Source: Tectiglobus sp965247245 (GTDB lineage: Bacteria > Pseudomonadota > Alphaproteobacteria > Rhizobiales > Hyphomicrobiaceae). From it: a stretch of 64,000 nucleotides of DNA. Of this stretch, positions 26,097-34,513 are shown piece by piece; the first letter of the stretch is position 1, and each line of letters opens with the position of its first letter. Location of the stretch: positions 1,984,001 through 2,048,000 of the forward strand of contig CBDFGV010000003.1 of assembly GCA_965247245.1 (NCBI GenBank). Reading direction: 5' to 3'. Both the position numbers and the translations under genes were made by a program. The notes beneath the pieces are model-generated. The model was not told the DNA's origin. It was given only the letters and a program-made list of their open reading frames with translations, and did no database searches.

Positions 26097-26307
26097 CAAC
26101 ACTCAATCAAATGTCAGCTCGTCAAGGCATGTTGATCTGGTTGAGATCTGAAGGGCTTGCTCTCAGTTCTACAAGACAGGCACTTGGCTTCTGGCGGGGA
26201 TTGATTGAAGAAAAGTCACGTCTCGTAGTCACAACACTGCGAGGGGGACGCCTAGCGGAAGTACGCTAAGCGATCTCTTCCATTCCGTTAGTCTTGAATG
26301 AAAACGC

Positions 26308-26904
26308 ATGAAAGAGACCATTGAGAACTCGCCAAAGTTGCTGCCGGGAGAGCGCGTAGAATGGTGTGTTAGTCCCGACTGGTCGCGCGCGTCAAAACCG
26401 CAACGGCGCTGGCTGATACTGCTCTGGACGATCGTCCTGGCAATCATCGCTTCGATGATTGCAGTTGCTGTGATTCATTTTAGCGGTCATGCACAACCCA
26501 ACACTTTCGGTCGCGCCGCCTCGAGTGTTGGAATCTTGATCGTCGCTTCCTTGACGATATACCTTTGGATCAAAGTCGTTGGATGCGTATTCGCCTTCTT
26601 TCAACAGCCGGATCAAAGGCCGCACGAGACCTACACGCTAACAGATCGACGGCTGATCGTGACATCTGGCTCCCCCGCGACGACACAATCGGTGACAAGC
26701 GCAAACTACCTCCTTGAAGCAACGCTGCGACCTAACGGGCGAGTGCATGATTTGATGCTGTGGTTTGGGCCGCGTGGCTGTGACGAGTATTACGACTACG
26801 GCGAGCCGCTGGTGCTGCACGCTATCGAGAATGGTGAACTAGCAAAGAGTCAGATCTTAGAGCGATTTGGCCCATCGAGATGGCAGTCGCGCAAGCCGAG
26901 ATGA
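26308..26904 (+). CDS. Membrane protein with a bacterial-PH-like domain
   Basis: A 198-residue protein: a short N-terminal strand region with LLPGERVEWCVSPDW, two transmembrane helices (residues ~35-58 and 69-92), then a cytoplasmic domain beginning YTLTDRRLIVTSGS, a pattern often seen in membrane proteins with bacterial PH-like domains. The C-terminus is basic. The start ATG 26308 has no strong ribosome-binding site. Function unknown. Confidence 0.7.
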   Translation: MKETIENSPKLLPGERVEWCVSPDWSRASKPQRRWLILLWTIVLAIIASMIAVAVIHFSGHAQPNTFGRAASSVGILIVASLTIYLWIKVVGCVFAFFQQPDQRPHETYTLTDRRLIVTSGSPATTQSVTSANYLLEATLRPNGRVHDLMLWFGPRGCDEYYDYGEPLVLHAIENGELAKSQILERFGPSRWQSRKPR

Positions 26905-27679
26905 TCGGTTCGGTCCTCGAACTGTGAGGCTTAGGTTTTGCAGTTGAACTTAAATCGAGCTCGTTGCCAGGCAATTCTAACGAGCGAGTTTGCTCCCTAA
27001 TGAACCAACCGACTGGACTGATGCATGAACCACCGCGCACAAACTACGGAGCGACTTCAGTGGTCAAAACTTGGGTCGTGTTGCGGCGCTCGTCGTGAAC
27101 GGCATTGCGTGCATTGGCATGATGCCCATCTGGAGGACTTACAGCTGTTGATGCGAAGAAGCACCTCCACTCACGAACGCATCGGCTCTTGCGATTAAGC
27201 ATGGGTGATATGCCCAGGGCATGTTAACCCTGCCTAGGCCTCCTCCCGGCCCATGTGTTTCAGAGCGAAACTCGACACACCGAGTCCGTTGTTGAAGGCG
27301 TTGCGACACCCCCAAGATCAGCCGATGATGATTGGAGTTAGCGGTCCCAAACTTCTCTTGTTTGATCTTAGCTACCATCGTCCCGGCGGCTTATGCTGCA
27401 TTTGCTTAGGTCCGCTTTTGGGAGTCGTTCTTGTTGCTGCGATGCGATAGCAAAAACTGATTGATGACCGAGATGGGTCAACAGCTGCTAAAGCCTGATG
27501 GAGGAAATCTGGTCCGCTCTTCCTCCTGCAAGCGGAAGTGATGCGCTCAGGCAGAGTCCTTCGCCTCCGGGCCAGGAATCGACATCAGATACAATTCCGA
27601 GAGGATCTATTAGGGATATTGGTGTTATACTCGGTGCCTTTGCATGGCTGTCCGACTTTTATACTCAAGGAATTCGTAA
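26905..27679. other. Long non-coding spacer
   Basis: No supported gene in 775 bases. A degenerate TAGCGGAC-type pair (GTCCGCT near 27512 and AGCGGA near 27531) is present. Short frames on both strands lack ribosome-binding sites and family motifs. Confidence 0.45.
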
Positions 27680-27934
27680 TTGATTGTTCTGCACATCACG
27701 AAATGGCTGCTGCTCTTGTACTCAGCCATGTTGGTGACCGCCATGGTGATGAGGCATGTGCACCCACTCGTAGGCATCTTGCTGCTATGTGTTTTCGTGT
27801 ACCTCTTTCTGAGGGCCTTTTACCACTGGTATGATAGGGCTACTGGTGGTCCACAGCGGCGTGAATTCAGAGCTCGAATGAAGCAACGAGAAGCACAAGA
27901 ACTCAAGAGACAACGGTCGCATTCAAAGCTATGA
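27680..27934 (+). CDS. Small membrane protein with basic tail
   Basis: An 84-residue protein with two hydrophobic helices (residues ~8-24 and 29-47) and a highly basic C-terminal tail (REFRARMKQREAQELKRQR), which by the positive-inside rule is cytoplasmic and may contact nucleic acid or membrane surface. It begins at TTG 27680 with AAGGA eight bases upstream. No family is recognised. Confidence 0.55.
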   Translation: MIVLHITKWLLLLYSAMLVTAMVMRHVHPLVGILLLCVFVYLFLRAFYHWYDRATGGPQRREFRARMKQREAQELKRQRSHSKL

Positions 27935-28058
27935 CCACACTTTCTGACCAAGTGTTCTTTTACCATACTCAAGATTAGCGCAGCTCTACCAAGTCTGAGA
28001 CGGGAGCGCGGGTTACATGCAGATGCACTGCTGACAGGGCATTCTAGAGAGATAAATC

Positions 28059-28358
28059 ATGGTGCGAGAATCTAAAGATTCATCCAATGGTTCTAGGCAG
28101 AGTGCTGTTGAGAATTACACGCGTGCGTTTAAAGTAACGAACTCCAACTGGCTTCTTTGGGTATCAGTCATATACATGCCTTTGGGACTGTACCTGGGCT
28201 TTGTCGCTCAGCCTCTGGTCTGGATGCTCGGCAATTGGGCGAGTATTGATCCGCAGCAACTGGCGATGGTCAAGTTCATGGAAGCGTTGGCGTGGATCGC
28301 ACTACCGCTCATCGGTGCGATCGCCGCTTACTACAAATTGGCTGACCAAAAGAACTAG
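28059..28358 (+). CDS. Small membrane protein, unknown
   Basis: A 99-residue protein with a polar N-terminus (~30 residues) and two transmembrane helices (residues ~34-55 and 77-92). GAGAGA lies before ATG 28059. I do not recognise a family. A TAGCGGAC repeat copy (28454-28461) follows it. Confidence 0.55.
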   Translation: MVRESKDSSNGSRQSAVENYTRAFKVTNSNWLLWVSVIYMPLGLYLGFVAQPLVWMLGNWASIDPQQLAMVKFMEALAWIALPLIGAIAAYYKLADQKN

Positions 28359-28453
28359 CTCCGCGTTGAGAGGCCTTATGCTTCGAAATGACAGCTTCGG
28401 GTAAACAGGCTCAATCTGGCCGGTGAGTACATCACGGCAGAACTTGCCCCTCA

Positions 28454-28461
28454 TAGCGGAC
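28454..28461 (+). repeat. TAGCGGAC repeat copy
   Basis: One more copy of the octamer seen at 6989-7066 and 8283-8358, in the spacer before the AEC transporter stop. Confidence 0.4.
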
Positions 28462-28559
28462 ACAAAGTGCTCATTTTCCCTATGAAACAGATGGGCCATA
28501 ACCTGCCCCCGCCCTCGTGTGAACAGCAAATCAACAGAATGGCGGCGACGCCTTCCAAC

Positions 28560-29489
28560 CTAAGTCAAGAACACTAGGATGAGTGTGAGCGTAACGACAG
28601 ACAGTACGGTCGTAATGGCGATCGTCGCCGTCGCACGAGCAGCGAAAACTCCATATTGTTGAGCCAATACGAACACAGGCACCCCGGTGGGGAGCGCGGC
28701 AAGCAGCACGGCACTCACCCCCTGAATGCCATCAAGTTCGACAACATGGAAAGCCAGCCACCAGGTAAGCAGAGGCTGTAAGGCAAGCTTTGCAAACACC
28801 AACCAAGATATCTCGCTGGCATTTCCCTCGATCGACCAGCCGACCATGAAAAGACCTGCCGAGAACAGGGCACAGGGAATGAAGGCACTGCCCAACAAAT
28901 CGCAGAAGACGCCAATGGGCTTTGGAACAGGAATGCCTAAGGCTGAAACTGTCAGGCCAGCAACTGTTGCGATGACAACCGGGTTGCGGATGACACTCAT
29001 CACCGGAGCGAGCATCAAATTGCCGGTATCGCGGGATCGATCGATCTCAGCGACGATGATCGCTAGCGTAAAAAACACAACCCCAGTGACAATGGTTCCG
29101 ATGATGCCAAAAACCAGCGCTTCATCCCCAAAAGCAATCGCCACCAAGGGTATGCCAATATAGGCCGAGCTTGAAAACATTGCGGTTAGGGCATGGAAGG
29201 TTAGCGCAGTAAGACTACCTGGAAAAAATACACGCGCGACCAACAAGCTGCTGCAGAATGTTGCAAGCATCCCGCCCACCAGGACTGCTAGGAATGGCCA
29301 GTTGAAGAACTCTCCAATGCTAACCTTGGCAAGCGCTATAAAAACCAACGCTGGAAGTGAAACTGAAAACACGAAGCGGTTCAATACCTCGCTGCTGGTT
29401 GGTCCAAACAATTGCGTTCGTCCAGCCAGATAGCCAGCCAGCATGATCCCAAACAGCGGAAGTACGACATTGAGTACGGTATGAGGCAA
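28560..29489 (-). CDS. AEC-family permease (auxin efflux carrier type)
   Basis: A 309-residue permease with about ten transmembrane helices, two similar halves and the family's N-terminal pattern (VVLPLFGIMLAGYLAGR, LNRFVFSVSLPALVF). Bacterial AEC proteins move malate, malonate or other small carboxylates or amino-acid derivatives. The gene lies 304 bases downstream of a peptidase gene (29794-30972) on the same strand, so a product of that enzyme could be the cargo, but the gap weakens this idea. Confidence 0.9.
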   Translation of the reverse strand: MPHTVLNVVLPLFGIMLAGYLAGRTQLFGPTSSEVLNRFVFSVSLPALVFIALAKVSIGEFFNWPFLAVLVGGMLATFCSSLLVARVFFPGSLTALTFHALTAMFSSSAYIGIPLVAIAFGDEALVFGIIGTIVTGVVFFTLAIIVAEIDRSRDTGNLMLAPVMSVIRNPVVIATVAGLTVSALGIPVPKPIGVFCDLLGSAFIPCALFSAGLFMVGWSIEGNASEISWLVFAKLALQPLLTWWLAFHVVELDGIQGVSAVLLAALPTGVPVFVLAQQYGVFAARATATIAITTVLSVVTLTLILVFLT

Positions 29490-29793
29490 TGGATTGACTT
29501 AGACCTCTTGAACGCGAGCGGTGTGGTGCAGTCTCGAAAAATCTTAGCGATGCCGCAAACAGCTGACTACATCTACGTGGATTGGTTCTGAGTTCAGCTC
29601 CGGGTCAAAAGTTGAAAACAGCGCGCCCAGCAAATCGCCTCCGCTCCTTACGCAGAAGCAGACTTTCAATTGAGCCAACAGCACAGCCCTTGACTTGGCT
29701 TGTCGAACGCCTGCCATTTGTCAGTCGCTGTCTTTTGGTTGCGCGCAACCTGCTGAGACTGACATGTTCCCCGAATGCTCGGTGCAGTCTAAC
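29490..29793. other. Non-coding spacer
   Basis: 304 bases between the peptidase stop and the permease start. No gene or clear terminator hairpin seen. Confidence 0.4.
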
Positions 29794-30972
29794 CTATCCC
29801 GGCAAATCAAGTTGATCGGCCGTCATAATGGCGCGTGCCAGCGCCTGCGCGCGTGGCACAACGCTATCGATTTCCAGATACTCCTCAGGACTGTGTGCAT
29901 TGCCGCCCACCGGCCCCGTCGCGCAAACCGTCGGCGTGCCGACACCAGCTGTGAAACCGGAATCCGCGCAACCGCCTGATGCTTCGCCTTCGATCGAGAG
30001 GCCGGCTTGCGACGCGTTCGCAACGTAGTGCTTGAATAGGGTATCCGAAGCATCAGTTGGCGCCAGCGGTGCAAACTCACCTCTGATGCGGATCTCCGCG
30101 CTGGTATCCTCGATCGTGTTGTGATTGGTGATCGCGGTAATGCTCTCAAGAATGCCCGCGCGATCAGCCGGCTTGCGGTAGCGCACATCGATACCGCAGC
30201 TGGCATAGGGCGCGACGGTATTGACGGATTGGCCGCCGGAGACGAGACCAACATTGACCGTGATACCGGCATCATAATCCGTCAGTGCATGCCAGGCCTG
30301 GATCTTGTGCGCCAACTCGCCGATGGCGCTGCGGCCCTTCTCATGCGCACCCCCGGAATGAGCGGCAACACCTGTGATATCGACCTCGAAGAAAATGCCG
30401 CCCTTGCGTTCGACCACCACATTGCCGGTCGGCCGGCCCGGCTCGGAGTTGAACACCACGCGCGCGCCACGCGCTTCATTCTCAATGATTGGTCGCGAGG
30501 TTGGTGAGCCAATTTCCTCATCACCGGTGAACAGCCCAACCAAGGGTCCCGGCGCGCCGCCGAACTTCTGGAACGCAGCCAGCACAAACGCATTCATGAC
30601 CACGCCAGCCTTCATATCCGCTACACCCGGACCGTAGGCGCGGTTGCCCTCTATCTTGAATGGTCGGCGCTCAACTTCACCGTCGGGGAAAACGGTATCG
30701 CGATGACCAAGCAACATGATTGGACGGTTCGATCCGGTTCCCGGGACCATGCCGCGAAACGAGTCGCCATGGGTTTCGACAGGGATCCGGTTGGTACCGA
30801 TGCCGTGGCTCTCGAGGAAACTCTGAACCTCCTCACCGACCTGGTCGACGCCGGCCTTGTTGTAGGAACCGCTGTCGATGTTCACCAGCTTCTCAAGCAA
30901 GGCGAGCATGTCGCCGTGAGAGTCCTTGAGCCAATTCAGAATCTGATCTTGCTGCTGGGCGCTGGCAGGCAT
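29794..30972 (-). CDS. M20-family metallopeptidase (glutamate-carboxypeptidase-like), second copy
   Basis: A 392-residue M20 enzyme with the two-zinc site visible: His90 and Asp92 in LLGHRDTVFP, Asp119 in VADMKAG, Glu152-153 in TGDEEIG, SEPGRPTG, and the late His in GGNAHSPEEYL. The lid domain holds AAHSGGAHEKGRSAI. It is a paralog of the enzyme at 5770-6888. The frame can be opened to 31041, but AAGGA stands nine bases before ATG 30972 and similarity begins there. No signal peptide; cytoplasmic. Substrate unknown. Confidence 0.9.
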   Translation of the reverse strand: MPASAQQQDQILNWLKDSHGDMLALLEKLVNIDSGSYNKAGVDQVGEEVQSFLESHGIGTNRIPVETHGDSFRGMVPGTGSNRPIMLLGHRDTVFPDGEVERRPFKIEGNRAYGPGVADMKAGVVMNAFVLAAFQKFGGAPGPLVGLFTGDEEIGSPTSRPIIENEARGARVVFNSEPGRPTGNVVVERKGGIFFEVDITGVAAHSGGAHEKGRSAIGELAHKIQAWHALTDYDAGITVNVGLVSGGQSVNTVAPYASCGIDVRYRKPADRAGILESITAITNHNTIEDTSAEIRIRGEFAPLAPTDASDTLFKHYVANASQAGLSIEGEASGGCADSGFTAGVGTPTVCATGPVGGNAHSPEEYLEIDSVVPRAQALARAIMTADQLDLPG

Positions 30973-31319
30973 GGTAAGCGATCCTTCTGTTTTCCAAGAA
31001 TATTGCAGTTGGTTTAGACCAACCTGCACATCATTGCACAACTTTGCACAGTCATCTGGTAATGGATAACTAGGGAGACAGAGGTGGAAGTTTGCGAATT
31101 TCGAAGACTAGATGTGGTTGAGGAGAACGGGCTGCAACTCCTATGAATCAGGTTGCAGAACCATCGCGGCTGCTTTTGCACAGGATTTCGTTTACCTTAT
31201 CAAACAATCGCCACCGAAAGAGCTTCTCACCAGCGCAGTTCTGACGCCAGTTTTCCGTATTATTCATGCCTTTCATATGAGATGACCTGCAAGACAGCGA
31301 ATTTTTGGAGAAGTCGACT
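30973..31319. other. Non-coding divergent spacer
   Basis: Holds the promoters of the divergent peptidase and secreted-protein genes. I saw no convincing operator or hairpin. Confidence 0.4.
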
Positions 31320-31733
31320 ATGGCAAACCGCCGTTCTAAGGCCGCCCTCATTGCACTCGGTGCCGCAGCTGGTCTGATCGCGTTTTCATCCATCGCCATG
31401 GCCCAGTCATCCCGGGTGCGCCCGTTCCCCGTGACCGGCAACACAAGTAAACCAGTCAATATTTCAGTGAGTTATCAGTTTTTCCTGGAAGGTGAAACGC
31501 GGGAAATGAGCGATCAGGCCGGTCTCGCAGACCAAGGCCGCCGCCATCTCTACAAGCTGTTGGCGAAGGAATGCGAAGTGCTTCTGCAGACGATTGCCGA
31601 GACCTGCCACATGAACCGTGCAAACGTCAGCACACAGCTTCGCAATCAAAGTCGTCGCACCCAGCGCGGCATCCGCGTTTCCGGTTCAGCAACCTATCAG
31701 ATCGACTTGAAACCCAATAAGCCAGCTGAGTAA
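31320..31733 (+). CDS. Secreted protein of unknown function
   Basis: A 137-residue precursor with a signal peptide (basic NRRSKA, hydrophobic core to residue ~27, cleavage after IAMA). The mature part has three strand-like segments (VNISVSYQFFL, NVSTQLRN, GIRVSGSATYQIDL) around a helix with two Cys (KECEVLLQTIAETCHM) that could form a disulfide in the periplasm. GGAGAAG lies six bases before ATG 31320; a TTG at 31305 is too early. No family is recognised. It ends at the terminator at 31794-31817. Confidence 0.75.
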   Translation: MANRRSKAALIALGAAAGLIAFSSIAMAQSSRVRPFPVTGNTSKPVNISVSYQFFLEGETREMSDQAGLADQGRRHLYKLLAKECEVLLQTIAETCHMNRANVSTQLRNQSRRTQRGIRVSGSATYQIDLKPNKPAE

Positions 31734-31793
31734 TTGCTCCGGTTGCAGCTTCGTCGGCATGAGCCGCTCAAGCGAAGTTAATGCCCGCAAACG

Positions 31794-31817
31794 CCCGCCA
31801 GAGCCTACACTGGCGGG
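31794..31817 (+). terminator. Intrinsic terminator after secreted protein
   Basis: A perfect 8-bp stem CCCGCCAG / CTGGCGGG with an 8-base loop, followed by TGCTATTTCTTAT. It may also serve the convergent ATPase zeta gene. Confidence 0.65.
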
Positions 31818-31853
31818 TGCTATTTCTTATCAGGAGACTAGGGCCTTGGCGCC

Positions 31854-32174
31854 CTAGCTTGCCTCTATCTCAGTGACGGCTTGCGCTAAGAATTCAGACA
31901 GCTGATTTCTAATGTCTTGATCCGAAATACCAAGTCCTTTGTCGTCGAAGTCTTTGGCAATCTTGCGAACAACATCTTCGTCGCCGGCTTCCTCAAAATC
32001 TGCGCGGCGCACAGCTTTCACGTAGTCTTCGACCTCAGAACCGGCTAATCCAAGCTTCCCAGCCGCCCATTCAGCAATCATTTTATTGCGCCGGGCTTCA
32101 GCCTTGAACTTTAGGTCTTGATCGTGTGCGAACTTTTTCTCAAAGCCTTTTTCACGTTCATCAAAGGTCGACAT
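31854..32174 (-). CDS. F1FO-ATPase inhibitor zeta subunit (DUF1476)
   Basis: A 106-residue, highly charged all-helical protein starting MSTFDEREKGFEKKFAHD, the DUF1476 signature. In alphaproteobacteria this zeta protein binds F1-ATPase and blocks ATP hydrolysis with its N-terminal segment (shown in Paracoccus). The rest (LGLAGSEVEDYVKAVRRADFEE) forms the four-helix bundle. Located next to purC, as in many Rhizobiales genomes. Confidence 0.92.
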   Translation of the reverse strand: MSTFDEREKGFEKKFAHDQDLKFKAEARRNKMIAEWAAGKLGLAGSEVEDYVKAVRRADFEEAGDEDVVRKIAKDFDDKGLGISDQDIRNQLSEFLAQAVTEIEAS

Positions 32175-32548
32175 ATCTAGTCTCCTGAATTCTACCTAAT
32201 ACTTGCCTTTATACTTGGCATGAGCGCTGGTAATTACAAGATTTACCTATTTGCGAGGAGCCATAGCGCGTGATGAAAGAGAAAGCAACGCGATAGATCA
32301 AAGTTCACCATCGCTCTTTACCTCGCTCTCGCTATGGCGTTTGTTAACATTGTTTCGGTCGCGCGATTCCGCTAGGCTCCGGCCGAGAAGATGATGTGAG
32401 AGCAACGTTGCCCCGCCGTGCCGAGGGTCGGTACGCAGCACTATCAAACTACTTGCCTCACCGCCGGTTTCCACCCGGCCTTCAAGGGGTCGGTCGCATC
32501 CCGCAGAGCAATTAAAGTCGCAACTGTACTAGTCAAAGGGCTGGCAGC
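32175..32548. other. Non-coding divergent spacer before purC
   Basis: 374 bases between the zeta gene and purC. The purine operon promoter must be here, but no riboswitch fold or PurR-type palindrome stands out. Confidence 0.4.
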
Positions 32549-33337
32549 ATGAACAGGCGTCGCCGTATTTATGAGGGTAAAGCTAAGGTCCTGTACGAAG
32601 GTCCGGAGCCGGGAACACTCATCCAGCATTTCAAGGATGATGCGACCGCCTTCAACAATCAGAAGCACGCCCAGATCGATGGCAAGGGCGTCATCAATAA
32701 TCGGATCTCGGAGTTCGTTTTTGAACGTCTCGGCGAGATCGGCGTGCCAACACATTTTATTCGCCGCCTGAACATGCGCGAGCAACTGATCCGGGAAGTC
32801 GAAATCATTCCGCTGGAAGTTGTTGTCCGCAATGTCGCCGCGGGCTCAATCGCACAACGCCTGGGCCTCGACGAAGGCATGCCGCTTCCGCGCTCGATCA
32901 TCGAATTCTATTACAAGAATGACGATCTGCAGGACCCGCTGGTGTCCGAGGAACACATCACTGCATTCGGCTGGTCAAACCCAGCGGAACTCGATGAAAT
33001 CATGCAACTCGCTCTGCGCGTGAACGATTTTCTGGTTGGTCTTTTCCTCGGCGTTGGCATCCGGCTGGTCGACTTCAAAATTGAGTTCGGGCGCCTCTGG
33101 GACAATGAACAGCTTCGCATCATCCTCGCAGATGAGATCAGCCCCGACAGTTGTCGCCTATGGGATATCGAGACCGACAACAAGCTGGACAAGGATAGGT
33201 TCCGCCGCGATCTCGGCGATGTCCTGGAAGCCTATCAGGAAGTCGCCCGCCGCCTCGGTGTTCTGAACGAAAGCCGACCGCCGCAGGGCATGGTTCCGGT
33301 GCTGGTGGCCTCCAATCCGTCTGGCAGTGGCGATTAG
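32549..33337 (+). CDS. purC: SAICAR synthetase
   Basis: Phosphoribosylaminoimidazole-succinocarboxamide synthase, 262 residues, the usual length. It joins CAIR and aspartate with ATP in purine synthesis. Visible motifs: RRRIYEGKAKVLYEG (ATP-binding glycine loop), DDATAFNNQKHA, NRISEFVFERL, VEIIPLEVVVRNVAAGS (the conserved VRN-x-AAGS) and the DEISPDSCRLWD motif. First gene of a purC-purS-purQ-purL run; a hairpin lies in the 211-bp gap to purS. Confidence 0.97.
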   Translation: MNRRRRIYEGKAKVLYEGPEPGTLIQHFKDDATAFNNQKHAQIDGKGVINNRISEFVFERLGEIGVPTHFIRRLNMREQLIREVEIIPLEVVVRNVAAGSIAQRLGLDEGMPLPRSIIEFYYKNDDLQDPLVSEEHITAFGWSNPAELDEIMQLALRVNDFLVGLFLGVGIRLVDFKIEFGRLWDNEQLRIILADEISPDSCRLWDIETDNKLDKDRFRRDLGDVLEAYQEVARRLGVLNESRPPQGMVPVLVASNPSGSGD

Positions 33338-33388
33338 ACCTCCTAGCAGAGCTCCTTCAACGTCCTGCGCGACTGTGCGACACGCTTG

Positions 33389-33410
33389 TGCCCGGCCAAA
33401 TAGCCGGGCA
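33389..33410 (+). promoter_or_regulatory. Hairpin in the purC-purS spacer
   Basis: A perfect 8-bp stem TGCCCGGC / GCCGGGCA with a CAAATA loop, followed by TTTGTG. It could be a partial terminator or processing site that lowers expression of purSQL relative to purC; or it ends purC transcription and purS has its own promoter. Confidence 0.55.
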
Positions 33411-33548
33411 TTTGTGCGTCTGGCACACGACTCGGTTATGCATGACAGAGTAAGCGCTTGGATCAAGCCGACGCCGCCAACTCGCTCATGGACTTGTCAT
33501 GGCTGAGGCCGGCCGCGTGACAACGCAAGTAACGGCGGAGATTGAGCT

Positions 33549-33791
33549 ATGAAGGCCCAAATCAAAGTGACATTAAAACAAGGTGTCCTGGATCCCCAGG
33601 GCAAGGCCATTCAGTCAGCGCTCGGCGCTTTGGGCTTCGACGGGATCGAGGATGTCCGGCAAGGCAAGTTCATCGAGGTCGAGCTGGCAGAAAGTGATGA
33701 AGCCAAGGCCCGTGAAAAAGTCGACCAGATGTGCCGCGACCTGCTGGCTAACATGGTGATTGAAAACTACACCTACGAATTGGTGAATTAG
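33549..33791 (+). CDS. purS: FGAM synthase small subunit PurS
   Basis: An 80-residue PurS, which bridges PurL and PurQ in the multi-subunit formylglycinamidine synthase. Motifs: KAQIKVTLKQGVLDPQGKAI, DVRQGKFIEVEL and the C-terminal CRDLLANMVIENYTYEL. The stop codon directly abuts the purQ start. Confidence 0.97.
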   Translation: MKAQIKVTLKQGVLDPQGKAIQSALGALGFDGIEDVRQGKFIEVELAESDEAKAREKVDQMCRDLLANMVIENYTYELVN

Positions 33792-34484
33792 ATGCGCACC
33801 TCCGTCATTGTCTTTCCCGGCTCCAATTGTGATCGCGATGTCAAGGTTGCCTTGGAGAGGTTTTCGCAAGGTCCCGTGCAGATGGTTTGGCACGGCGACA
33901 CGGAAGTTCCAAACTCAGACATCATTGTATTGCCAGGTGGCTTTTCCTATGGCGATTACCTGCGCTGCGGCGCCATGGCGGCTCACTCTCCCATCATGAA
34001 GGACGTCGTGGCCAAGGCACGCGAAGGCACACCAACGCTTGGCATCTGCAATGGCTTTCAGATGTTGTGCGAGACCGGTCTTTTGCCAGGCGTGCTCATG
34101 CGCAACGCCTCCCTGAAGTTCGTCTGCCGCGATGTCCATCTGCGCGTCGAAAACAGTCAGACATTCTTCACGAGCCGTTATGCCGAAGGTGCAATCGCAC
34201 GCATTCCGGTAGCCCATCACGACGGCAACTATTTCGCAGATCAAGAAACTCTGGACCGGCTCGAAGACGATGGTCAGGTTGTATTCCGCTATGTCACTCC
34301 TGACGGCGAGCTAACGGCAGACGCTAACCCAAACGGTGCCCAGCGCAACATTGCCGGCATTTGCGACCCGACCAGCCGTATCGTCGGGATGATGCCACAC
34401 CCAGAACGCCTACATGAAGCAATGCTTGGCGGAACTGATGGTGCCCAAATTTTTGAGAGCGCGATCGCAAGCCTCGTTGCCTAG
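33792..34484 (+). CDS. purQ: FGAM synthase glutaminase subunit PurQ
   Basis: A 230-residue class I glutamine amidotransferase that supplies ammonia to PurL. The nucleophile is in GICNGFQML (Cys ~87), the N-terminal pattern is VIVFPGSNCDRD, and the His-Glu pair is in MMPHPERLHEA. Starts immediately after the purS stop codon. Confidence 0.97.
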   Translation: MRTSVIVFPGSNCDRDVKVALERFSQGPVQMVWHGDTEVPNSDIIVLPGGFSYGDYLRCGAMAAHSPIMKDVVAKAREGTPTLGICNGFQMLCETGLLPGVLMRNASLKFVCRDVHLRVENSQTFFTSRYAEGAIARIPVAHHDGNYFADQETLDRLEDDGQVVFRYVTPDGELTADANPNGAQRNIAGICDPTSRIVGMMPHPERLHEAMLGGTDGAQIFESAIASLVA

Positions 34485-34513
34485 TTCGGCATGAAACTTG
34501 TCCGGAAACACAT

